29,642 bases of DNA. It comes from an uncultured Collinsella sp. (GTDB taxonomy: Bacteria; Actinomycetota; Coriobacteriia; Coriobacteriales; Coriobacteriaceae). The notes beneath the pieces were generated by a model. It had not been told where the DNA came from. It saw only the letters and a list, made by a program, of their open reading frames with translations, and ran no database searches. The translations under genes and the position numbers were made by a program. Positions 7,271-13,094 of this stretch are shown here, in pieces (position 1 is the stretch's first letter; each line of letters begins with the position of its first letter). Where the stretch lies: assembly GCA_959599635.1 (NCBI GenBank), contig CAUGJN010000010.1, positions 1-29,642 of the forward strand, in the 5' to 3' direction.

Positions 7271-8002
7271 CTAGTCGCTACGCTGGTGGTAAACCTTGTA
7301 TTTAAACTGATCGGCACGAGCAACCGAGAGCGTATACTCCACAACCTCGTATGACTCGTTATACGTAGTCCTAACCAAATCGAGCACAGGCGAGCCCTCG
7401 ACAATTTCCAAAAGGTGGGCATCGGTGGGACGGGCTATGCTCGCATAGAACTCCTCTTCGGCCACACGTATTTTTTGATGAAAGTCTTGCTCAATCACAT
7501 CGTAAAGCGGCTTACGCTCCAGCAGCGGTCGCTTTAGGGACAGAAATTGACGAACCGGTAGATAGCTGCGTTCGACCATCATGGGCATGTTGTCGGCAGA
7601 ACGAAGGCGCTTGAGCTTAAAAACGCGATCACCGATACGCAATCCCATATGCTCGGCCAGATTCTTATCGGCCTCCATCTCGCAAAACTCGAGAATCGTG
7701 GTCTCGGGGTCACGACCCATCGCGCGCATCTGCTCGGTAAAGCTGTAGGACTGCATAAGATTGGTTGCCTTTGCCGAACGGTCAGTCACAAAGGTACCGC
7801 GACCGTGCTGCCGAACCACCAGTCCTAAACGCTCCAGTTCCTGCAAAGCCAGGCGTACCGTAGTGCGCGAGAGACCATAGCGCTCCGAAAGTTCGCGCTC
7901 GGAAGGAATCATGTCACCGGCGCGATATTCATGGTCAATCTTTTCGGTCAGAATATCGACCAGCTGATCGTACAGCGGTTGCTTACGCGCTCCGATCGCC
8001 AT
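7271..8002 (-). CDS. GntR/HutC-family repressor with UTRA domain (AgaR/NagR type), 243 aa
   Basis: Residues 9-74 form a GntR winged helix-turn-helix (GDMIPSERELSERYGLSRTT is the recognition region, followed by a G-rGTFV wing). Residues 95-235 form a UTRA ligand-binding domain with the usual LKRLRSADNMPMMVERSYL stretch and a C-terminal EYTLSVARAD motif. Proteins of this type repress amino-sugar genes and are released by a phosphorylated hexosamine. GGGAGGAT precedes the ATG. It lies between agaS and the PTS operon, all on the minus strand, and CTGGT-N4-ACCA sites stand before both. A partial GGTAGTA at 8037-8031 may allow autoregulation. The effector is inferred to be GalN-6-P or GalNAc-6-P. 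Confidence 0.92.
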   Translation of the reverse strand: MAIGARKQPLYDQLVDILTEKIDHEYRAGDMIPSERELSERYGLSRTTVRLALQELERLGLVVRQHGRGTFVTDRSAKATNLMQSYSFTEQMRAMGRDPETTILEFCEMEADKNLAEHMGLRIGDRVFKLKRLRSADNMPMMVERSYLPVRQFLSLKRPLLERKPLYDVIEQDFHQKIRVAEEEFYASIARPTDAHLLEIVEGSPVLDLVRTTYNESYEVVEYTLSVARADQFKYKVYHQRSD

Positions 8003-8081
8003 CCTATCCTCCCATTATCTCAAACTTGACTACTACCTTGGGTGTTTAGCATTATCTGCCTGCCACACCCGAATCATCAAG

Positions 8082-8118
8082 AAAAAAAGCCGCGCGCTCT
8101 TTCGAGCACGCGGCTTTT
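8082..8118. terminator. Bidirectional terminator after the PTS operon
   Basis: AGCCGCG-C-GCTC (8088-8099) pairs with GAGC-A-CGCGGCT (8104-8115) around a TTTC loop, with one mismatch. An A run on the left (8082-8088) and TTTT on the right make it work in both directions. It ends the PTS transcript and insulates gntR. Confidence 0.9.
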
Positions 8119-8184
8119 AACATACACATGGCTTAAGGGGTCGGGGTGTGAGCCGCGTAGGGACACACCCCTCAAGCTAGAGCC

Positions 8185-9267
8185 TTACCAGATGCTCGGC
8201 CAGAGACCAAGCGGGCCAGCGCCCAGGATGCCAAGGACGAAGAGCAGGAGAATGCCCTTGGTCGGGGTCCAGCTGTGCTTAGCGAACATGTAGTAAAGCA
8301 GCAGCGTAAGCATAAGCGGGACGAGCTTCGGGACGATGGTGTTGAGGGTGTCGGCAACAGAGAAGTTGACCGGATCCTCGGTGACGGTGCCGTAGGTAAC
8401 GGACTCCATGCCGTTGCCCAGATCGGTGACGCCGCACTCGACAGCGTTGCCGTCGGCATCGGAAGCGGTGAGGGCGTTGCCGTCCTCATCGGTCATGGCG
8501 ATGGTACCGGCCTCAGCGGTCTCGGTATCGATGCCCTCCATACCGGTGAAGTTCTCGGCCTCCTTCTCGGAGACGATCACGGTAGTAGCGGAGAGGCCAC
8601 GGGTGGTGCCGTTGGGGATCTGGAGGTTGATCTGGGTGCCACCCATGGTGACGACCAGGCAACCGACGACGAAGACGCCCATGATGGAAGCGGCACGCGT
8701 GAAGGCCTGCATGTTGGCGGTCAGAGCATCAATAGCGCTGGTGCCAAGCTTGTAGGACCAGTTCATGAGCCAGAAGCGCAGAGCAAACTGGACGACGTTG
8801 AAAATCACCAGGAAGATGATCGGCGCAGCAGCGTTGCCGTTGATGGCCATGTTGGAGGTGATGCCGGCCGTGATAGGCACGAGCGTCAGCCAGAACAGGG
8901 CGTCACCGATACCACCGAGCGGGCCCATTGCGGCGACGCGGACGGCGCGGATCGTGGGAATGTCAACCTTGTTCTGCTCGAGCGAAAGCACGATGCCCAT
9001 AACAAAGGTGACAAGGAACGGGTGGGTGTTGAAGAACTCCAGGTTGTGGCTCATGGAAGCCGCGAGGTCGTTCTTGTTGGTGTGGATCTTCTCCAGACCG
9101 GGGATGATGGAGTAGAGCCAGCCAGCGGCCTGCATACGCTCGTAGTTGAACGATGCCTGCAGGAAGCAGGAGCGCCAAGCCATCTTGTTGAGGGTCTTCT
9201 GGTCGAGCTGCGGAGCAGGAGTGAGATCCTCGTAGTGCTCCGGGATCACATACTCATTAGATGCCAT
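8185..9267 (-). CDS. PTS system mannose/N-acetylgalactosamine-family IID component, 360 aa, with an enlarged loop
   Basis: IID pairs with IIC to form the membrane channel of mannose-family PTS permeases (ManZ, AgaD/AgaE). Family features are visible: the N-terminal cytoplasmic part with WRSCFLQASFNYERMQ (31-46), the MGPLGGIGDALFW motif (114-126) and the C-terminal IVPKLVPLMLTLLLYY membrane segment. The ATG at 9267 has GGAGGTGA 8 bases upstream and overlaps the end of IIC by 11 bases, so the longer frame to 9300 is rejected. It is about 75 residues longer than ManZ. The extra length is a hydrophilic, Asp/Glu/Thr-rich region at about 215-300, between two membrane segments, where the family normally has a short loop. 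Transport of GalNAc or GalN is inferred from agaS and nagA. Confidence 0.93.
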   Translation of the reverse strand: MASNEYVIPEHYEDLTPAPQLDQKTLNKMAWRSCFLQASFNYERMQAAGWLYSIIPGLEKIHTNKNDLAASMSHNLEFFNTHPFLVTFVMGIVLSLEQNKVDIPTIRAVRVAAMGPLGGIGDALFWLTLVPITAGITSNMAINGNAAAPIIFLVIFNVVQFALRFWLMNWSYKLGTSAIDALTANMQAFTRAASIMGVFVVGCLVVTMGGTQINLQIPNGTTRGLSATTVIVSEKEAENFTGMEGIDTETAEAGTIAMTDEDGNALTASDADGNAVECGVTDLGNGMESVTYGTVTEDPVNFSVADTLNTIVPKLVPLMLTLLLYYMFAKHSWTPTKGILLLFVLGILGAGPLGLWPSIW

Positions 9268-10057
9268 CTTCGAAGTCACCTCCGTCAGAAACAGCTGCAC
9301 CCTTCAGCTCGGTCTGCTGCTGGAAGTCCCAGAAGGCGATGCCGAAGCCGATGAGAGCGAGGATGAGCAGAGCAGGGGTTGCCAGAGAATCGTTGGCAAC
9401 AGTGATGAGCGCGAGGCCAAAGCCCATGAGGAAGAAGCCCCACATATCGCGGTTCATCATAACCTTGAGCAGGACGGCGAAGCCGACGAAGCGCATCATG
9501 CCGCCTGCAGCGGAGAGACCGGTCTGCAGCCAAGTCGGGATGGCGGAAGCGATGGTCTGACCGATGGTAGCGCCAGCGATGAAGAACAGGGTGACGACGA
9601 CAGCGAAGATCAGGCCGAGCAGGGTCATGGCGAAGTAGTTCAGGCGCTCGATGCCCTTGGTGTCCGCGTTGTGGGCCATGTTATCGGCCGAGGACATAAG
9701 CGGGGACATAAGCGTGAAGACCAGGGTAACGCCAAGCTGGCCGAGCAGAGCGAACGGAATGGCGAGGCCGACTGCCGCGTTGGGCTCGAGTTTCGTAGCG
9801 ATAGCGAGAATGGCTGCCATGATGCCGCCGATGACGGCGTTAGGCGGCTGAGCGCCTCCGATCGGCATGTTGCCGATCGTCATGAGCTGATAAGTACCAC
9901 CCACGAGAAGACCGGTGTTGAGGTCGCCAAGGATAAGACCGATGACGGCGCCGGTGACGATGGGCTGATAGAGAGACTCGAGGAAGTTGAACTGGTCGAT
10001 TGCCGCGACGAACGTGACGATGAAGACCAGAGCGACCTGAATAATCGAGAATTCCAT
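9257..10057 (-). CDS. PTS system mannose/N-acetylgalactosamine-family IIC component, 266 aa
   Basis: IIC is the main membrane channel subunit (ManY/AgaW type). The protein is hydrophobic throughout, with about eight membrane segments. It has the N-terminal family feature AAIDQFNFLESLYQPIVTG, then GDLNTGLLVGGTYQL and GGAQPPNAVIGGI. Length is typical. AAAGGAGG lies 8 bases before the ATG. Its 3' end overlaps the IID start by 11 bases, indicating translational coupling. An 89-base spacer with two small hairpins separates it from IIB. The C-terminus is acidic (GGDFEDGI), which is a minor variation. Confidence 0.95.
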   Translation of the reverse strand: MEFSIIQVALVFIVTFVAAIDQFNFLESLYQPIVTGAVIGLILGDLNTGLLVGGTYQLMTIGNMPIGGAQPPNAVIGGIMAAILAIATKLEPNAAVGLAIPFALLGQLGVTLVFTLMSPLMSSADNMAHNADTKGIERLNYFAMTLLGLIFAVVVTLFFIAGATIGQTIASAIPTWLQTGLSAAGGMMRFVGFAVLLKVMMNRDMWGFFLMGFGLALITVANDSLATPALLILALIGFGIAFWDFQQQTELKGAAVSDGGDFEDGI

Positions 10058-10080
10058 CTTGCTCCTCCTTTCAAAATGTA

Positions 10081-10130
10081 TGTACGCACTTTGGGTTCAC
10101 GTACAGAATGTCAGGGTTTCACTCCTGACA
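10081..10130 (-). other. Two small hairpins in the IIB-IIC spacer
   Basis: TGTACG (10081-10086) pairs with CGTACA (10100-10105), and TGTCAGG (10109-10115) pairs with CCTGACA (10124-10130). Neither has a T tract. In a PTS operon these may be RNA processing or mRNA-stability sites that tune membrane subunits against the soluble ones; this role is inferred. Confidence 0.45.
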
Positions 10131-10146
10131 ACGTGGATCACGAGGA

Positions 10147-10629
10147 TTACGAGAAGAGCTTGCTCGTATCCTCAACAGGCGTGCTCGGAACACGCCTGAT
10201 CTCCAACTCCACCCCCAATTCCTGCAGCTCTTTAAACGCAGCGACATCCTCGTCGTTAACTGCGACGGAGGTGGCGACTTGGCGCTTTCCTTCCGACATG
10301 TGCATGTTGCCGATGTTTACCTTCTTTATAGGCACACCGCCCTTGACGAGCGTAAGCACGTCTTCCGGTGTTTCGGCCACGATGAAGATCTTCTGGCGCG
10401 GGCTCGCCTTACCAATGACGTCGATGGTCTTCTGCAGGGAGAAGAAACGCGTAGCGACGCCGGTGGGAGCGGCCATCTTCATGAGATTCTGGCGCATGGT
10501 GTTGTTCGACACGTCGTCGTTGGCGACGAGGATGAGGTTGGAGCCCAGGGTGGAGTTCCACTGGGTGGCAACCTGACCATGAACCAGTCGGTTATCGATG
10601 CGGGTAAGAAGAATGTTGGGTTCTGCCAT
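10147..10629 (-). CDS. PTS system mannose-family IIB component, 160 aa
   Basis: IIB is the cytoplasmic subunit that takes phosphate from IIA and passes it to the incoming sugar. The active-site segment RIDNRLVHGQVATQW (10-24) carries the phosphorylated His17. The rest fits the family, including FFSLQKTIDVI and GGVPIKKVNIGNMHM. Length is typical of stand-alone IIB (AgaV/SorB type). It lies 36 bases after the YajC-like gene and is followed by IIC. AGGAAG lies upstream of the ATG. Confidence 0.95.
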   Translation of the reverse strand: MAEPNILLTRIDNRLVHGQVATQWNSTLGSNLILVANDDVSNNTMRQNLMKMAAPTGVATRFFSLQKTIDVIGKASPRQKIFIVAETPEDVLTLVKGGVPIKKVNIGNMHMSEGKRQVATSVAVNDEDVAAFKELQELGVELEIRRVPSTPVEDTSKLFS

Positions 10630-10665
10630 GTTGATCAGCTTCCTTTCGTTATTTGCTGACGACAG

Positions 10666-10947
10666 TTACTTGATCTCCTGAATCGCGTAACGCGAAACAT
10701 CTACGACGGCACCGGATCGGACTTTGATCTGGACCTTTTCGCCTTCGATGCCTTTGACGGTTCCGTAGATACCGCCGGCGAAAAGAACCTCCTGACCCGG
10801 CTTGAGCTCGGTGTGCAGCTCCTTGAAGTACTTCTGCTTCTTCTTCATGTTGATTTGCGACCAGATGGTGTAAATCAAGCCCATGATGACAAGCAAGCCT
10901 AAAAGGGCGACCGAGGAGCTCAGGACGTTGGCTCCGAAATCGGCCAT
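10666..10947 (-). CDS. yajC: YajC-like membrane protein inside the PTS operon, 93 aa
   Basis: This is a YajC-family protein: one N-terminal membrane segment (about residues 9-29), then a basic stretch (MKKKQKYFKEL) and a small beta domain with LKPGQEVLFAGGIYGTV, the family hallmark. YajC proper is an accessory subunit of the SecDF-YajC translocase. Here the ATG overlaps the stop of the IIA gene by one base (TAATG), and IIB follows, so it is made as part of the PTS operon. YajC-like genes inside mannose-family PTS operons are known, for instance in streptococcal loci for host-glycan sugars. Its role there is not established; helping insertion of IIC and IID is a guess. Confidence 0.88.
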   Translation of the reverse strand: MADFGANVLSSSVALLGLLVIMGLIYTIWSQINMKKKQKYFKELHTELKPGQEVLFAGGIYGTVKGIEGEKVQIKVRSGAVVDVSRYAIQEIK

Positions 10948-11390
10948 TAGATGCCGTCCTCGTCGCCGAAGATATCCTCATCCTCGGAGCCGGCAACGGA
11001 TGCGACCGTCTGGGCAGTGATGCCCGTCTGGCCAACGGTCACGGCCTGCTCGCCAAGCTCGGCGAGCGTGGCATTGCCGCGGAGGAACAAAAGCTCAATA
11101 ACCATGGGAAGGTTGGTGCCGGTCAGAACCTCGACGTTGTCTACATCCTGGGCAATCATCATCGACTGGTTGAACGGGGTACCACCAAGCAGGTCGGTAA
11201 AGACGAGCACGCCATCGCACTCCTCGCGCATGGCGGCAATAGCGGCGCGGAGATCCTCACCGTAGGAAGCAGCCTGGTCGCCCTCAAAAGGAACGACGGT
11301 AAAAGCGGGCTGGTCACCAGCGACCATAGCGATAGCGCTTGCAAGGCCGGGTGCGAACTGCCCATGACCGGTAAGAATAAAGCCAACCAT
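10947..11390 (-). CDS. PTS system mannose-family IIA component, 147 aa
   Basis: IIA accepts phosphate from HPr. The N-terminus MVGFILTGHGQFAPG contains the phosphorylated His9. FTDLLGGTPFNQS is the second family motif, followed by TGTNLPMVIELL. Length is typical of stand-alone IIA (AgaF type). It is the first gene of the IIA-YajC-IIB-IIC-IID operon. The SD GGAAGGG lies 8 bases before the ATG, and part of it can pair in a leader hairpin. The last 15 residues are strongly acidic (SEDEDIFGDEDGI). HPr and EI must be encoded elsewhere. Confidence 0.95.
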   Translation of the reverse strand: MVGFILTGHGQFAPGLASAIAMVAGDQPAFTVVPFEGDQAASYGEDLRAAIAAMREECDGVLVFTDLLGGTPFNQSMMIAQDVDNVEVLTGTNLPMVIELLFLRGNATLAELGEQAVTVGQTGITAQTVASVAGSEDEDIFGDEDGI

Positions 11391-11400
11391 TCAAATTTCC

Positions 11401-11443
11401 CTTCCGAAGGTGTGTATGATCTGAGTCCGATAGTTTTCGGAAG
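11401..11443 (-). promoter_or_regulatory. Leader hairpin overlapping the PTS IIA ribosome binding site
   Basis: CTTCCGAA (11401-11408) is the reverse complement of TTCGGAAG (11436-11443), separated by 27 bases. On the mRNA the arm nearest the start codon includes the GGAAG of the Shine-Dalgarno sequence, so pairing could limit translation of IIA. The stem is only 8 bp with a long loop, so support is modest. Confidence 0.4.
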
Positions 11444-11488
11444 CCAGCGGGCAGACGCCCTTAAAGCTTCTTGGAAAGCGTTCTAAGA

Positions 11489-11520
11489 AGACCAGTGGTC
11501 TCTCAACTGGTAGTAACCAC
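11489..11520 (-). promoter_or_regulatory. Operator cluster before the PTS operon
   Basis: CTGGT-AGTA-ACCAC (11507-11520) matches the agaS operator in 13 of 14 positions. Just beside it AGACCA-G-TGGTCT (11489-11501) is a perfect palindrome built from the same TGGT/ACCA half sites in opposite order. The likely regulator is the GntR protein at 7271-8002. If TATAGT at 11542-11537 is the -10, the sites lie just downstream of the transcription start, a road-block position. Confidence 0.72.
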
Positions 11521-11593
11521 GTGACGTGTTGTTGTCACTATATCACCACAGAAGAGGTTGCTTTCGTTGATTCATACAGTAAAACGTTTTTGC

Positions 11594-11625
11594 ACCGTTC
11601 ACGGTAAAAAATCGACCGTTTACCG
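11594..11625. promoter_or_regulatory. ACCGTTYACSG repeats, first pair
   Basis: ACCGT-TC-ACGGT (11594-11605) is a palindrome and ACCGTTTACCG (11615-11625) follows one to two helix turns away. CGGTAAA (11603-11609) and TTTACCG (11619-11625) also form an inverted repeat. The same sequence family recurs at 11814-11843, so these look like binding sites of a second regulator. None is known to me. Confidence 0.5.
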
Positions 11626-11786
11626 CTCGTTAATACTTTTACCTGCGGTTTTGAAACCATTTCGAAATGCTTTGGCAAAAGATTGGAACTCTTTTCGTGT
11701 CAATACAACGCAGGGCGGCTAAAAATAGCGTAAAGAAAAAATGCAGGTCATTGTGAAGATTTGTGAATTGGTCTTTTTGACTTAAT

Positions 11787-11803
11787 ACCAGTTAGAACCA
11801 GTT
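11787..11803. promoter_or_regulatory. Directly repeated ACCAGTT half sites
   Basis: ACCAGTT occurs at 11787-11793 and again at 11797-11803, ten bases apart, which is one helix turn. The half site is that of the CTGGT-N4-ACCAG operators (AACTGGT on the other strand). It may be an auxiliary site about 280 bases upstream of the promoter-proximal operator, allowing looping. Confidence 0.5.
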
Positions 11804-11813
11804 TTGAGATTAT

Positions 11814-11843
11814 CGGTGAACGGTAGTTTTCAACCGTTCACCG
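11814..11843. promoter_or_regulatory. Perfect inverted repeat CGGTGAACGGT / ACCGTTCACCG
   Basis: Two 11-base arms (11814-11824 and 11833-11843) are exact reverse complements around an 8-base spacer. The arm sequence belongs to the same family as the repeats at 11594-11625. There is no clear T tract, and it lies between divergent genes, so an operator is more likely than a terminator. Confidence 0.5.
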
Positions 11844-12039
11844 GTTATTTGCATTCGTTTGCAGTTGTTTTCCCGGATGAATTGAGGATACCCGATGAAG
11901 CACTTGCACGGTTGCAGGATATTTCAATACTCGTCCATCCCCCCCCCGCGCGCCAAACTCCCACTCCCTGAATGTGCCATAAGCTCTCGCTATTCGTCTT
12001 ATAAACATTACTTACTCTATTCTGTAATTGTTTATCGTT

Positions 12040-12073
12040 TATCATTAAGTATGATATACGATACAAGTATCAT
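12040..12073 (+). promoter_or_regulatory. AT-rich operator before the DUF2975-XRE genes
   Basis: TATCAT (12040-12045), ATGATA (12051-12056) and TATCAT (12068-12073) alternate, forming two overlapping inverted repeats with 5- and 11-base spacers. They end 24 bases before the ATG at 12097. The small XRE protein of the same operon is the natural candidate to bind here (autoregulation). Confidence 0.5.
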
Positions 12074-12096
12074 CCATGACATTGGTTGGAGGAGTT

Positions 12097-12735
12097 ATGA
12101 TCCGCTGGAACGTATCCAAATCGAATGAACCCATCAACCGCGAACAGGCAATACACGATCTGAGGAAGCTCGCTCACATCTGCAAATGGGCCACAATCTG
12201 CACCGCCGTAGCGCTCGCTCTGGGACTCCTCGCAGTCATTGCAATCTACCTTGTACTCATATTGCCTAGCCTCTCCCAAGGGTTCTGCCTCCAATCCGTA
12301 GAGCTTAATGCCGGCGAAGGGCCGTCTCTCGCTCTCGTCGGCGCCAATGAACAGACCCCTCTTATGCTTGTCGCGCACGACGGTCATACTGTCATAGGGA
12401 GCGCCATGATGACATGCCTTGCGCTTGCCATTGTGCTAAGCGCATACAGGTTTTTCTCCGCCATTGAAAAGGCGGGCAGGCCCTTTGACCTCGAATGCAT
12501 CCGCATACTACGTCAAGTAGGACATTTGTTCCTTATTGGCGGCGTTGCTGTGAAGCTTCTTGGTGCCATAGTCACGGGGCTGATACTCTCAGGATTTGGC
12601 GGCAACTTTACGGATGCGCTTGACGGCCAGCACCTCGACCTCTCTATGGTCTTTGCAGGCCTGATTATTAGCCTGATTGCCAGCGTCTTCCAGTACGGGT
12701 GTATCCTGCAAAAACAAGATGACGAGTTGCTCTAG
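12097..12735 (+). CDS. DUF2975 family membrane protein, 212 aa
   Basis: The protein has four membrane segments (about 31-57, 99-119, 142-166, 184-203). DUF2975 features are visible: GRPFDLECIRILRQVG at 128-143 (family pattern PF-x3-N-x-x-R-L-R-x-I-G) and the C-terminal FQYGCILQKQDDELL. Function of the family is unknown; it is nearly always followed by a small XRE-type regulator, as here. An ATG at 12076 is in frame, but the ATG at 12097 directly after GGAGGAG is preferred. The region from 68 to 98, between the first two membrane segments, is longer than I expect for the family. Base composition upstream is AT-rich compared with neighbours. Confidence 0.83.
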   Translation: MIRWNVSKSNEPINREQAIHDLRKLAHICKWATICTAVALALGLLAVIAIYLVLILPSLSQGFCLQSVELNAGEGPSLALVGANEQTPLMLVAHDGHTVIGSAMMTCLALAIVLSAYRFFSAIEKAGRPFDLECIRILRQVGHLFLIGGVAVKLLGAIVTGLILSGFGGNFTDALDGQHLDLSMVFAGLIISLIASVFQYGCILQKQDDELL

Positions 12736-12744
12736 GGGGAATCC

Positions 12745-12981
12745 ATGATTATTCTGCGGCTCGACCGCATGCTCGCCGAACGTAAGATCTCATCCAAAGA
12801 GCTTGCGGAACGCGTTGGTATCTCCCAGGTCAATATGTCGCGTATCAAGACGGGCAAGGTTTCTGCCGTGCGCTTTTCAACTCTTGACGCGATATGCCGG
12901 GCACTCGACTGCCAACCGGGCGATGTTCTGGAATACATACCTGACGATGAAGCCGATAACCTTTTTGGACTTAAAGATTAA
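12745..12981 (+). CDS. Small XRE/Cro-type transcriptional regulator (YozG-like), 78 aa
   Basis: The protein is a single helix-turn-helix of the Cro/CI type: LDRMLAERKISSKELAERVG (helices 1-2), ISQVNMSRIKTG (recognition helix) and a third part, LDAICRALDCQPGDVLEYIPD, typical of the YozG/HTH_26 group. GGGGGAA precedes the ATG and the gene starts 9 bases after the DUF2975 stop, so the two form an operon. Such pairs suggest a membrane protein that controls, or is controlled by, its regulator; this is inferred. The repeats at 12040-12073 are likely binding sites. Confidence 0.9.
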   Translation: MIILRLDRMLAERKISSKELAERVGISQVNMSRIKTGKVSAVRFSTLDAICRALDCQPGDVLEYIPDDEADNLFGLKD

Positions 12982-13017
12982 TAGGCATCATTTAGCCACC
13001 AGCGCCTAAACGCAAAT

Positions 13018-13050
13018 AGCCCGCTAGAACGATGATCGTTCTAGCGGGCT
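13018..13050. terminator. Bidirectional hairpin between convergent genes
   Basis: A perfect palindrome of 16-base arms (13018-13033 and 13035-13050; AGCCCGCTAGAAC at the left) around a single central G. T tracts are poor on both sides, but its position between the XRE gene and the convergent SurA-like gene supports a shared terminator. Confidence 0.75.
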
Positions 13051-13094
13051 TAATCAGATAGTTCGGCTACGCGATCGGTAAACTCAGGCAGATC

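Larger units (their letters stand above)
11391..12096. other. Intergenic regulatory region between the PTS operon and DUF2975
   Basis: This 0.7-kb gap holds no convincing gene. It is AT-rich and divergent: PTS operon to the left, DUF2975-XRE pair to the right. It contains GntR-type operators, a set of ACCGTTYACCG repeats, an imperfect palindrome CTTGGAA-AGCG-TTCTAAG (11468-11485), a possible minus-strand -10 TATAGT at 11542-11537, a run of nine C (11939-11947) and an AT-rich operator before DUF2975. Confidence 0.7.

Noticed and set aside
10081..10130. Terminator inside the PTS operon
   Set aside because: The stems are short (6-7 bp) and no T tract follows, so transcription probably continues into IIC and IID.
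11939..11947. Run of nine C as a phase-variation switch
   Set aside because: It lies about 150 bases before the nearest start codon and outside any recognisable promoter spacer; one short homopolymer is not enough.
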